Below are positions 27,461 through 35,761 of a stretch of 64,000 bases of DNA, one piece after another. The stretch comes from DASZBX01 sp035943635 (GTDB taxonomy: Bacteria > Actinomycetota > Actinomycetes > Streptomycetales > Catenulisporaceae). The translations under genes and the position numbers were made by a program. The number at the start of each line of letters is the position of its first letter. The first letter of the stretch is position 1. Below the pieces are notes generated by a model that made no database searches, was not told the origin of the DNA, and saw nothing but the letters and a program-made list of their open reading frames with translations. The stretch spans positions 1 through 64,000 of the forward strand of contig DASZBX010000074.1 of NCBI GenBank assembly GCA_035943635.1, read 5' to 3'.

Positions 27461-27471
27461 AGCCTGGTTGC

Positions 27472-27924
27472 TCAGGCAGCTGATTCCCGATCGCCCGGAA
27501 GCATGCGGCGGTGGGCGCCCAGGATCCGCGGCAGTGCGATGACCACATAGACGACCGCGTTGATCAGAAGATACGCCAGCGCGTGGTGCACCTGGTTGTC
27601 GCGCACGAATCCCCGCAGCAGAAAAGCCGACGCGACGATCGCCAGCGGCACGGTCCGCGACAACGGCCGCAGCCGGAACACCGTGAACAGCACCCAGATC
27701 CCGAGCACGCCGTACAGCGCGCCGATCACCATGCCGTGCACCTCGTGCGGCACCGAGCAGATCACCTGCGGTGCGCACGCGCCGCTGCGGTCGACGAGGG
27801 TCCAGCCGACGATCAGCACCATGCCCGCGGCGATGCCCACGCCCGTCGCCGCCGCGCCGACCAGCCGGGTGGCGACGTCCCACAGCGCGTGCTCAGGGTC
27901 CTGTTCGGCAGAGATCAAAGCCAT
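27472..27924 (-). CDS. Four-helix membrane protein of unknown function
   Basis: A 150-residue protein with hydrophobic segments at about 23-45, 63-85, 88-105 and 112-132 and a Cys-containing external loop ('DRSGACAPQVICSVPHEVHG') between the first two. No family is recognised. It is divergent from the phospholipase C gene and convergent with the helicase. Confidence 0.6.
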   Translation of the reverse strand: MALISAEQDPEHALWDVATRLVGAAATGVGIAAGMVLIVGWTLVDRSGACAPQVICSVPHEVHGMVIGALYGVLGIWVLFTVFRLRPLSRTVPLAIVASAFLLRGFVRDNQVHHALAYLLINAVVYVVIALPRILGAHRRMLPGDRESAA

Positions 27925-28112
27925 GACAGCGAACCGTCCTCAATTCCCGTGCACGCGGCACTCCGCGCGGGCGCCGGACTGAAGGATACATCCACCGTGC
28001 GCCTGCTTCGTCTCACGCTGACAAGCCGACCGGGCAAGGGAACTGACCCGCTCGCCGAGCCGTCTCATCGAACCCGGACACACCTCGCGCCACTTGCGTA
28101 CCGGGAACCGCG

Positions 28113-28128
28113 ACTTGTCCAGACATGA
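28113..28128. promoter_or_regulatory. Degenerate GntR-like palindrome upstream of phospholipase C
   Basis: ACTTGTCCAGACATGA, an imperfect copy of the palindrome at 28157-28174 (ACTTG...CAAGT type), 29 bases before the PHO-box-like repeat ends. Confidence 0.3.
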
Positions 28129-28137
28129 CCATCTGGC

Positions 28138-28159
28138 GTTCACCTGTCCGTCAACGAAC
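28138..28159 (+). promoter_or_regulatory. Candidate PHO box upstream of phospholipase C
   Basis: Two adjacent 11-base units, GTTCACCTGTC (28138-28148) and CGTCAACGAAC (28149-28159). The first carries the exact GTTCACC core of streptomycete PhoP direct repeats; the second is degenerate. The downstream gene releases phosphate esters, a typical Pho-regulon target. Confidence 0.5.
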
Positions 28160-28174
28160 TTGCCTAGACAAGTT
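28157..28174. promoter_or_regulatory. Perfect AACTTG/CAAGTT palindrome upstream of phospholipase C
   Basis: AACTTG-CCTAGA-CAAGTT, six-base perfect arms. The layout resembles GntR/HutC operators with a TCTAGA centre. It overlaps the end of the PHO-box candidate, so the two regulators could compete. Confidence 0.5.
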
Positions 28175-28266
28175 ACGCGGCCCGGATGGACATTACTGCG
28201 TAGTCAGATCCGGTTCCCGACAGCGGCGCGGCCCCACCCCACGCGCCGCGGACGAAAGGTCCACCC

Positions 28267-30228
28267 ATGTCCCCGATCTCCCGACGCGCCCTGCTCGGCA
28301 CCGCCGCCGCGGCCGGCGCGGGCGGCGCCCTCGGTCTGCTGCCCGGCACGCTCCAGGCCGCCATGGCCGCCTCGAAGGCCGGCAGCACGCTCTCCTCGGT
28401 CAAGCACGTCGTCATCCTGATGCAGGAGAACCGCGCGTTCGACCACTACTACGGCACCCTCCAGGGCGTGCGCGGCTACGGCGACACCTCCGCGCTGCGC
28501 TTCCCCAGCGGCTCCACCGTCTTCAAGCAGACCACCAAGGGCAGCGCGTCCGGCGGCAGCGTCCTGCTGCCCTGGCACCTGAACACCGCGACCACCGACG
28601 CCCAGCAGGTCGAAGACCTCGCACATGACTGGAGCACTACACACTCGGCCTGGAACAACGGCCTGTGGAACAACTGGATCCCGGAGAAGACCGGGTACAC
28701 CATGGGCTACTACGACCGCGCCGACATCCCCTTTCATTTCGCGCTGGCCGACGCGTTCACCATCTGCGACCAGTACTTCTGCTCGGTCCAGGGCCCGACC
28801 AACCCGAATCGGCTGTACCAGTGGACCGGGATGATCGACCCGGCCGGCACCGGCGGCGGCCCGGTCACCGACAACAGCGAGAAGGGGTACTCGTGGACCA
28901 CGTACGCTGAGATGCTCCAGAACGCGGGCGTCTCCTGGCGGGTCTACCAGGAGCAGGACAACTACGACGACAACCCGCTGGCCTGGTTCAAGCAGTTCCA
29001 GAAGGCCGCCACCAGCTCCCCGCTCTACGTCAACGGCATGGCCCGGGTCGGCAACATCGCCACCGCGATCTCCTCGGACATCGCCGCCGGCACCTTCCCG
29101 ACCGTCTCCTGGGTGGTCGCCCCGACCGCGCAGTGCGAGCACCCCTCGTACACCCCGGCCTACGGCGCGAACTTCGTCAGCGGCGTGCTGGCGGCCATCG
29201 CCGGCAACCAGGCCGCGTGGGACTCGACCGTGGTGTTCTACAACTTCGACGAGAACGACGGCTTCTTCGACCACGTCCCGCCGCCCACCCCGCCGTCGGG
29301 CACGGCCGCCGAGTACGTCAGCTCGGTCCCGATCGGCCCGGGCCCGCGGGTGCCGATGACCGTGGTCTCGCCCTGGACGATGGGCGGCAAGGTCTGCTCC
29401 CAGACCTTCGACCACACCTCGCCGCTGCAGTTCGCCGAACTGGTCACCGGCGTGCCGTGCACGAACATCTCGGCCTGGCGCCGGGAGGTGTGCGGCGACC
29501 TGACCAGCGCGTTCAACTTCGGCGCGAGCCTGACCCCGTTCCCGACCACCCTGCCGAACACCGCCACCCTGGTCACCGAGGCCAACGCGCAGGAGTCCCT
29601 GCCCAAGCCGACCGTGCCGTCCGCGGGCGCGCTGCCGGCCCAGGAGTCCGGCGACCGGCCGGCCGTGCCGATCGGCTACGTGTTCACCACGACTTCGTGG
29701 ACCGACACGTCCACGAACCGGATCTGGTTCAAGACCGTCAACGCGGGCACGCTCGGCGGCGGGTTCACCGCGTACACCGTCAACTACCGGACCTACGACG
29801 GGTGGAGCTACACCTGCCCGGTCGGCGGCTCGATCTCGGACTACTTCTCCGCCAAGACCTACGGCGGCGGCCCCTACGACATCGACCTGCACGGCCCGGA
29901 CGGCTACCTCCGCGGCTTCCAGGGCAACGTGCTGACCTGGACGAACACCGCGCTCGGGCACCCGGAGGCCTACGTGGTGGACAACCAGAACGGCTCCACC
30001 CTGGCGCTGACCGTGAGCAACGCGGGCACCGTCCCGGTCGTGTTCACGATCGGCGCGAACGTGGCGTACCTGGCCGCCGGCGGCTCGTCCAGCACGGTCA
30101 CCGTCGCGGCCGGCGGCACCCACACCAGCACCCTGACCGCCACCTCGGCCGGCCGGTACGACTTCACCGTCACGGCCAACGTCGGCGACGGGTTCGCCCG
30201 CCGCTTCGCCGGGCGCCTGTACGCCTGA
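28267..30228 (+). CDS. Phosphocholine-specific phospholipase C, Tat-exported
   Basis: A 653-residue enzyme of the phosphoesterase (acid phosphatase-like PLC) family, hydrolysing phosphatidylcholine or sphingomyelin to diacylglycerol or ceramide plus phosphocholine outside the cell. The N terminus has a twin-arginine signal ('SRRALLGTAAAAGAGG'). The catalytic region includes 'VVILMQENRAFDHYYG' with the active-site Asn/Glu, and 'FDENDGFFDHVPPP'. The C terminus carries two tandem DUF756-type beta domains (about 465-555 and 560-650). The ATG is preceded by GAAAGG. Expression is probably tied to phosphate supply, judging from the upstream PHO-box candidate. Confidence 0.92.
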   Translation: MSPISRRALLGTAAAAGAGGALGLLPGTLQAAMAASKAGSTLSSVKHVVILMQENRAFDHYYGTLQGVRGYGDTSALRFPSGSTVFKQTTKGSASGGSVLLPWHLNTATTDAQQVEDLAHDWSTTHSAWNNGLWNNWIPEKTGYTMGYYDRADIPFHFALADAFTICDQYFCSVQGPTNPNRLYQWTGMIDPAGTGGGPVTDNSEKGYSWTTYAEMLQNAGVSWRVYQEQDNYDDNPLAWFKQFQKAATSSPLYVNGMARVGNIATAISSDIAAGTFPTVSWVVAPTAQCEHPSYTPAYGANFVSGVLAAIAGNQAAWDSTVVFYNFDENDGFFDHVPPPTPPSGTAAEYVSSVPIGPGPRVPMTVVSPWTMGGKVCSQTFDHTSPLQFAELVTGVPCTNISAWRREVCGDLTSAFNFGASLTPFPTTLPNTATLVTEANAQESLPKPTVPSAGALPAQESGDRPAVPIGYVFTTTSWTDTSTNRIWFKTVNAGTLGGGFTAYTVNYRTYDGWSYTCPVGGSISDYFSAKTYGGGPYDIDLHGPDGYLRGFQGNVLTWTNTALGHPEAYVVDNQNGSTLALTVSNAGTVPVVFTIGANVAYLAAGGSSSTVTVAAGGTHTSTLTATSAGRYDFTVTANVGDGFARRFAGRLYA

Positions 30229-30277
30229 CCGGCCCCCTGCCCGTGCTGGCCGACCCCCCTGTCAGCACTGTGACCTC

Positions 30278-30318
30278 GCTCACCGGGCCCGCCGTGACCA
30301 GCGGCGGGCCCGGTGAGC
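30278..30318. terminator. Strong terminator-like hairpin between PLC and coaA
   Basis: Perfect 17-base arms (30278-30294 and 30302-30318) with a 7-base loop, about 50 bases after the PLC stop. Confidence 0.7.
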
Positions 30319-30384
30319 GTGCCCTCGCGGACCCCGCGCGGGATATGCTTCGACCCGATCTTGGAACTCGGGAGGAAGCGCTCC

Positions 30385-31362
30385 ATGACCATCGCGACGG
30401 CGCCGGTGACCGCGGGCCACGGGCCCGGCTCGGCGTACCTGGACTTCAGCCGGCCCGAATGGGCCACCCTGCGCGCGGCCACCCCGCTGACCCTGTCGGA
30501 AGCCGACCTGGTCGACCTGCGCGGCCTGAACGAGCACCTCTCCCTGGAGGAGGTCGAGCACGTCTACCTGCCGCTCTCCCGCCTGCTCAACCTCTACGTG
30601 ACCGCCTCCCAGGACCTGCACCAGGTCAGCAACGCCTTCCTCGGCCACGCCGAGGCCCGGGTGCCGTACGTGATCGGCGTGGCCGGGAGCGTGGCGGTCG
30701 GCAAGAGCACCACGGCGCGCGTCCTGCAGGCCCTGCTCGCGCACTGGCCGAACCACCCGCGGGTCGACCTGGTCACCACGGACGGGTTCCTCTACCCCAA
30801 CGCCGAGCTCGAACGCCGCGGCCTGATGCTGCGCAAGGGCTTCCCGGAGAGCTACGACGTGCGCCGCCTGATCGAGTTCCTGCGGCAGCTGAAGTCCGGG
30901 GAGCGGGCCGTGGACGTGCCGATCTACTCGCACGTGAGCTACGACGTGCTCCCGGACCGGGTGCAGACGGTCACCGCGCCGGACATCGTGATCGTCGAGG
31001 GCCTGAACGTGCTGCAGTCCCGGGTCGACGCCGCCTCGCCCGGCCCGGCCCCGGAGCAGTTCGTGGCGGATTTCCTGGACTTCACCATCTTCGTGGACGC
31101 GGCCGAGCACCACCTGGAGCAGTGGTACGTCGACCGCTTCCTGGCCCTGCGCGAGACCGCTTTCCGCGACCCGGCCTCGTATTTCCAGCACTACGCGACG
31201 CTGACCGAGGACGAGGCGCGCAGCACCGCGTCCCGGATCTGGCGCGAGATCAACCTGCCGAACCTGCGGGAGAACATCGCCCCGACCAAGTCGCGGGCGC
31301 GGCTGATCCTGGAGAAGCACGCCGATCACGTCGTGGAACACGTGCGCCTGCGCCGACTGTAA
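30385..31362 (+). CDS. coaA: Type I pantothenate kinase
   Basis: A 325-residue CoaA that phosphorylates pantothenate, the first and regulated step of coenzyme A synthesis. The P-loop is 'GVAGSVAVGKST'. 'TTDGFLYPNAELERRGLM' and 'RKGFPESYD' are the substrate-binding signatures of the prokaryotic type I family, and length is normal. The ATG at 30385 follows GGGAGGAAG. It precedes the STM4014 gene by 35 bases on the same strand, so the two may be co-transcribed. Confidence 0.95.
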   Translation: MTIATAPVTAGHGPGSAYLDFSRPEWATLRAATPLTLSEADLVDLRGLNEHLSLEEVEHVYLPLSRLLNLYVTASQDLHQVSNAFLGHAEARVPYVIGVAGSVAVGKSTTARVLQALLAHWPNHPRVDLVTTDGFLYPNAELERRGLMLRKGFPESYDVRRLIEFLRQLKSGERAVDVPIYSHVSYDVLPDRVQTVTAPDIVIVEGLNVLQSRVDAASPGPAPEQFVADFLDFTIFVDAAEHHLEQWYVDRFLALRETAFRDPASYFQHYATLTEDEARSTASRIWREINLPNLRENIAPTKSRARLILEKHADHVVEHVRLRRL

Positions 31363-31397
31363 GTGCACATGAGGGCTCGTCGACACCTGGAGGGGTT

Positions 31398-32525
31398 GTG
31401 CGCAGACGGAATGAGCGCCCGATGAGTGCTCTGCGCCTCGCGGTCGTCGGCAACCCGGAGAACCGCCGGGTCACCCTGTTCGCCGGCGCCGCCGCCGCGC
31501 TCGGCCTGCCCGCGCCGCGGATCGTCCCGTGGCTCGACGCCGTGCGCGGTACGGCCCGGTTCGAGCCCGGCGAGATCGTGCGGATCGACTCCCCGGGGGA
31601 GAACGCCGAGGTGGCGACCCTGCTGCGCGGGAGCGCCGACCCGGTCGACATGTACCGGGTCGAAGGCACGGCCGCCTGGTACGCCGGATTCACCGCCGCC
31701 CTCAACGTCCTGCACGAGCAGATCCGCGCCGCCGGAGCGAGGCCCCTGGCCGACCCGGCCGAGACCGCGATCGTGTTCGACAAGGCGCAAACCCATGCCT
31801 GGCTTGGCAAACACGGGGTCGCGGTGCCGCCGGCGCTCCCGGGCGTGCAGGACTACGACTCGCTCGTGGCCGCGCTCGCCGCGCCCTGGTCGGGCGACGT
31901 GTTCGTGAAGATCCGGCACGGTTCCTCGGCCTCCGGCGTGGTGGCGCTGGTGGTGCGCCGCGGCCGCCCGGTCGAGGCGATCACCTCGGCCGAGATCGAG
32001 CGGGACGCGCCCGGCGGTCCGGTCCGGCTCTACAACTCCTTGCAGGTGCGCCGATACCGCCGCGAAGCAGATATCCGTACCCTGGTCGACACGCTCGCCG
32101 CGGACGGCCTGCACGCGGAGGCCTGGGTCGACAAACACCGCGATTCCCAAGGCCGGCACTGCGATGTGCGCGTGGTCACCGTCGCCGGGCGGGCCACCCA
32201 CGCGGTCGTGCGCACCAGCGGGCAGCCGATGACGAACCTGCACCTCGGCGGCCGGCGCGGCGACCTGGCCGAGTTCCAGGCAGAGATCGGCCGGGACCGC
32301 TGGGCCGCGGTGCTGGGCCTGGCCGAACAGGCCGCCGCCTGCTTCCCGGGCACGCACTGCCTCGGCGTCGACATCCTGCCGACCGTGTCCGCGGGCGAGT
32401 TCGTCGGCGAGGTCAACGCGTACGGCGACCTGCTGCCGAACCTGCCCGGCCTGCCCGGGACGCCCGGCGACGGCGTCGACACCTGCACAGCACAACTACG
32501 TACCCTGATCGAGGCCTGCGGATGA
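31398..32525 (+). CDS. STM4014 family protein (ATP-grasp-like)
   Basis: About 375 residues matching the STM4014 family, which occurs only with STM4011, 4012, 4013 and 4015 partners. The N-terminal part ('LRLAVVGNPENRRVTLFAGA') looks like a pre-ATP-grasp domain. 'VFVKIRHGSSASGVVALVVR' and the late 'GVDILPTVSAGEFVGEVNAY' resemble the lysine strand and the acidic metal-binding strand of ATP-grasp ligases, which join a carboxylate to an amine. GTG at 31398 (after GGAGGGG) or ATG at 31422 are possible starts. It ends with an ATGA overlap with the STM4013 gene. The substrate is unknown. Confidence 0.85.
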   Translation: MRRRNERPMSALRLAVVGNPENRRVTLFAGAAAALGLPAPRIVPWLDAVRGTARFEPGEIVRIDSPGENAEVATLLRGSADPVDMYRVEGTAAWYAGFTAALNVLHEQIRAAGARPLADPAETAIVFDKAQTHAWLGKHGVAVPPALPGVQDYDSLVAALAAPWSGDVFVKIRHGSSASGVVALVVRRGRPVEAITSAEIERDAPGGPVRLYNSLQVRRYRREADIRTLVDTLAADGLHAEAWVDKHRDSQGRHCDVRVVTVAGRATHAVVRTSGQPMTNLHLGGRRGDLAEFQAEIGRDRWAAVLGLAEQAAACFPGTHCLGVDILPTVSAGEFVGEVNAYGDLLPNLPGLPGTPGDGVDTCTAQLRTLIEACG

Positions 32526-33376
32526 GCGCGCGCGGCGGCACCCACGCCGTGAACGAGATCGTCGGCACGCACGATCTGCTGTTCGTCACCATCGACACGC
32601 TGCGGTTCGACGTGGCCCAGGAGCTCTTCGAGGCCGGCCGGCTGCCGAACCTGGCCCGGGTGCTGCCGTCCGGCGGCTGGGAGCGGCGGCACACGCCCGG
32701 GTCCTTCACCTTCGCCGCGCACTCGGCCTTCTTCGCCGGGTTCCTGCCCACGCCGGCCGGGCCCGGGCCGCACCCGCGCCCGTTCGCCTCCCGCTTCGGC
32801 GGCAGCGAGTCCACCGCGACCGACACCTGGGTCTTCGACGAACCAGACCTCGTGCACGGCCTGGCCGCGGCCGGGTACCACACGGTGTGCGTCGGGGGCG
32901 TGGGATTCTTCAACCCGGCCAACGCCCTCGGCGCCGTCCTGCCAGGGTTCTTCGACGAGGCGCACTGGTCGCCGGGCACGGGCGTGACCGCGCCGGACTG
33001 CCTGGAGAACCAGATCGCGTGGGCGCGGCAGGCCGTCGCGCGGCTGCCCGCGGACCGGCGCCTGTTCCTGTTCGTGAACATCCCGGCGCTGCACCAGCCC
33101 AACTGGTTCCATCTCGACGGCGCGGTCCAGGCGGACGGCGACACCCGGGCCAGCCACGCCGCAGCCCTCGAATACGTCGACCGCGAGATCGGCGCCCTGT
33201 TCGCGCTGGCCGCGGCCCGCCGGGACTGCTTCGCGATCGTCTGCTCCGATCACGGCACCGCGTACGGCGAGGACGGCCACACCGGGCACCGGTTCGCGCA
33301 CCCGGTCGTGTGGACCGTGCCGTATGCGCAGTTCCTCCTGCCGCGCGGTTCGCACGCCCAGGGGGTGCGCCAATGA
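32522..33376 (+). CDS. STM4013/SEN3800 family hydrolase
   Basis: A 284-residue protein of the alkaline phosphatase/sulfatase superfamily. Metal-site motifs are 'FVTIDTLRFD' (Asp25, with Thr26 at the nucleophile position) and 'CSDHGTAYGEDGHTGH' (Asp243, His244, His253, His256). Thr replaces the modified Cys/Ser of true sulfatases, so phosphodiesterase- or phosphatase-type chemistry is more likely; that is inference. It is coupled by ATGA on both sides, to STM4014 and STM4012. Soluble, no signal peptide, so it acts in the cytoplasm. Confidence 0.87.
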   Translation: MSARGGTHAVNEIVGTHDLLFVTIDTLRFDVAQELFEAGRLPNLARVLPSGGWERRHTPGSFTFAAHSAFFAGFLPTPAGPGPHPRPFASRFGGSESTATDTWVFDEPDLVHGLAAAGYHTVCVGGVGFFNPANALGAVLPGFFDEAHWSPGTGVTAPDCLENQIAWARQAVARLPADRRLFLFVNIPALHQPNWFHLDGAVQADGDTRASHAAALEYVDREIGALFALAAARRDCFAIVCSDHGTAYGEDGHTGHRFAHPVVWTVPYAQFLLPRGSHAQGVRQ

Positions 33377-34710
33377 TCGGCCCGTCGCCGTACGAGTCCT
33401 ACGTTTACGCCTATCCGCACAAGACGGCCTACCGTCCGCTGGAACCAAAGCCCTTACTCGCGGACCTGTGGCGCGGCGAGCGGCGCGACGCCCTGTCGTT
33501 CTATGCGCACATCCCGTTCTGCGAGGTGCGCTGCGGTTTCTGCAACCTGTTCACCCGCACCTCGACGCCCGAGGGCCTGCCGGGCCTGTATCTCGACGCG
33601 CTCGAACGCCAGGCGCCGGCCGTGCGCCGGGCGCTGGAGGAGTCCGGCCCCGCGCCGGGCTTCGCGGTGGCCGCGATCGGCGGCGGCACCCCCACCTACC
33701 TGTCCGCGGCCGAGCTGACCCGCCTGTTCGACCTCGTCGAAGGGGTGATGGGCGTGCCCCTCGGCCGGATCCCGCTGTCGGTCGAAGCCTCCCCGGCGAC
33801 CGCAACCCCGGACCGGCTGGCCGTGCTGGCCGAGCGCGGCACGACCCGGCTCAGCCTCGGCGTGCAGAGCTTCGTCGACACCGAGGCCCGCGCGGCGGTC
33901 CGGCCGCAGAAGCGCGCGGACGTGCAGACCGCGCTCGACGCGGTCCGCGCGGCCGGGATCCCGATCCTGAACATCGACCTGATCTACGGGATCGAAGGCC
34001 AGACCGAGCAATCCTGGACCACTTCCCTGGACGCGGCCCTGGCCTGGAAACCCGAGGAGATCTACCTCTACCCGCTGTACGTCAGACCCCTGACGGGCCT
34101 CGGCCGCCTCGCCGCGGCCGCCGACCTGGACGCGCAATGGGACACGCACCGCCTCGCGCTCTACCGCGCGGGCCGGGATCACCTGCGGGCCAACGGATAC
34201 GAGCAGACCTCGATGCGGATGTTCCGCCGCGCGGACGGCCCGACCGTGACCGGCGGCGAGGACTACACTTGCCAGAGCGACGGCACGATCGGCCTCGGCT
34301 GCGGAGCCCGCTCCTACACCGGCACCCTGCACTACTCCTTCGACTACGCGGTCTCAGCCCACGAAGTGCGCGCGATCATCGACGAGTACGCCGCGACCAG
34401 GGACTTCACCCGAGCCCAGGTCGGCTTCGCCCTCGGCCTGGACGAGCAGCGCCGCCGCCACGTCGTGCAGTCCCTGCTCCAAGCCGACGGCCTGGGCGCC
34501 GACGCGTACCGCGCCCGGTTCGGCGCGTCCCCGGCCGCCGACTTCCCAGCCGAATTCGAAGCCTTACACCAGCGCGGATTCCTGACCCCGGCAACGGAAG
34601 ACAGCCCGGCCCGGCTCACCGACGAAGGCCTCGCCTGGTCGGACGCGATCGGCCCGCTGTTCTTCTCGGCCGCCGTCCGTGGCCTGATGCGCGACTGCGA
34701 GGCGAAGTGA
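33373..34710 (+). CDS. STM4012 family radical SAM protein
   Basis: A 445-residue radical SAM enzyme. The [4Fe-4S]-binding CxxxCxxC is Cys50, Cys54 and Cys57 ('CEVRCGFC'). 'AIGGGTPTYLS', 'GVQSF' and 'DLIYGIEGQT' show that it belongs to the HemW/coproporphyrinogen dehydrogenase-like branch with a C-terminal HemN-type domain. True HemW/HemN function is unlikely given its fixed place in this cassette. It overlaps STM4013 by ATGA and STM4011 by TGATG. The substrate is unknown. Confidence 0.9.
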   Translation: MIGPSPYESYVYAYPHKTAYRPLEPKPLLADLWRGERRDALSFYAHIPFCEVRCGFCNLFTRTSTPEGLPGLYLDALERQAPAVRRALEESGPAPGFAVAAIGGGTPTYLSAAELTRLFDLVEGVMGVPLGRIPLSVEASPATATPDRLAVLAERGTTRLSLGVQSFVDTEARAAVRPQKRADVQTALDAVRAAGIPILNIDLIYGIEGQTEQSWTTSLDAALAWKPEEIYLYPLYVRPLTGLGRLAAAADLDAQWDTHRLALYRAGRDHLRANGYEQTSMRMFRRADGPTVTGGEDYTCQSDGTIGLGCGARSYTGTLHYSFDYAVSAHEVRAIIDEYAATRDFTRAQVGFALGLDEQRRRHVVQSLLQADGLGADAYRARFGASPAADFPAEFEALHQRGFLTPATEDSPARLTDEGLAWSDAIGPLFFSAAVRGLMRDCEAK

Positions 34711-35630
34711 TGGACCTGTCGATCCTCTACCGCGGTCCGCTCGCCAGCTGCGACTACGACTGCTCCTACTGCCCGTTCGCCAAACGCCGCGACACCCCGG
34801 AGCAGCTGCGCGCCGACCGTGCGGCCCTGGCCGGATTCGCCGCCTGGGTCCACGCGCAGACCGAGGACCGCATCAGCATCCTGTTCACGCCCTGGGGCGA
34901 GGCGCTGACCCGGTCCTGGTACCGCGACACGATGACGCAGCTGAGCCACCTGCCGCACGTGACGAAGGTCGCCGCGCAGACCAACCTCAGCTTCCGCCTG
35001 GACTGGCTCGACGCCGCCGACCCCGCGACGCTCGCGCTCTGGTGCACGTACCACCCGGATCAGGTTGCCTACGAACGGTTTCTCGGCAAGTGCCTGGCCC
35101 TGCACGCGCGCGGCGTACGGTTCAGCGTCGGCGTGGTCGGCCAACCCGAACACCTCGACGCGGCCCGCCGACTGCGCGCCGACCTGCCCGCCGACGTCTA
35201 CCTGTGGATCAACGCAGCCGAAGGCCTGACCTACACCGACGAGCAGGCCGCCGAGTGGGAACGGATTGATTCCCTGTTCCCCGCCTCGCGATTCGCGCAC
35301 CCGTCGCGCGGGCGTGCCTGCCGCACCGGCGAGAGCGTCCTGTCGGTCGACGGCGAGGGCGAGGTCCGCCGCTGCCACTTCGTCTCGCGCACCGACCCCG
35401 GCGAACGCCTCGGCAACCTCTACGACGGCTCGTACCGCGCCGCCCTGCGCCCGCGCCCGTGCCCGCTGGACCAGTGCGACTGCCACATCGGCTACGTGCA
35501 CATGCCGGAACTCGGGCTCTACGACACCTTCGGCGGCGGCGTCCTCGAACGCGTCCCGGCCCGCCGGACCCTGTTCACCATCGCAGGCCCCGCATCGTCG
35601 AACCACCACGCAGCACCTCTGACCAGCTGA
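34710..35630 (+). CDS. STM4011 family radical SAM protein
   Basis: A 306-residue radical SAM enzyme with CxxxCxxC at Cys14, Cys18 and Cys21 ('CDYDCSYCPF'). The C-terminal third has five more cysteines (204, 222, 251, 256, 258; 'CPLDQCDCHIGY'), which could hold an auxiliary iron-sulfur cluster as in SPASM-type enzymes that modify peptides or proteins. It directly follows STM4012 with a one-base overlap. Two different radical SAM proteins in one operon suggest successive radical steps on the same substrate. Confidence 0.9.
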   Translation: MDLSILYRGPLASCDYDCSYCPFAKRRDTPEQLRADRAALAGFAAWVHAQTEDRISILFTPWGEALTRSWYRDTMTQLSHLPHVTKVAAQTNLSFRLDWLDAADPATLALWCTYHPDQVAYERFLGKCLALHARGVRFSVGVVGQPEHLDAARRLRADLPADVYLWINAAEGLTYTDEQAAEWERIDSLFPASRFAHPSRGRACRTGESVLSVDGEGEVRRCHFVSRTDPGERLGNLYDGSYRAALRPRPCPLDQCDCHIGYVHMPELGLYDTFGGGVLERVPARRTLFTIAGPASSNHHAAPLTS

Positions 35631-35655
35631 CTCGCTGACCTGTGAGGAACAGACC

Positions 35656-35700
35656 ATGAGTTTCGAAGAACGCAAAACCGAGATCGCCGTCGCCGAATGA
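35656..35700 (+). pseudogene. 14-codon ORF, apparent two-ended remnant of an STM4015 copy
   Basis: The ORF encodes MSFEERKTEIAVAE and has GAGGA eight or so bases upstream. Its first nine residues match the start of the intact STM4015 protein (MTFEQRMTE) and its last five (IAVAE) match that protein's end (IAVSE). The simplest reading is a tandem STM4015 duplicate that lost about 320 codons in frame. A real short peptide made in this operon cannot be excluded. Confidence 0.5.
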
Positions 35701-35761
35701 AACCCCGCCCGCCCCGCACCCGACCGCCCCGCGCCACGCCGCCCCGACCCACGGAGACCCG

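Noticed and set aside
24821..27883. 1020-codon minus-strand open frame
   Set aside because: Antisense to the DUF3516 helicase. Its length comes from the lack of stop codons in GC-rich DNA; no family motif is visible.
33373..34710. Annotation as heme chaperone HemW or oxygen-independent coproporphyrinogen oxidase
   Set aside because: The radical SAM core is similar, but the gene is overlapped on both sides by STM4013 and STM4011, so the cassette-specific family is the better call.
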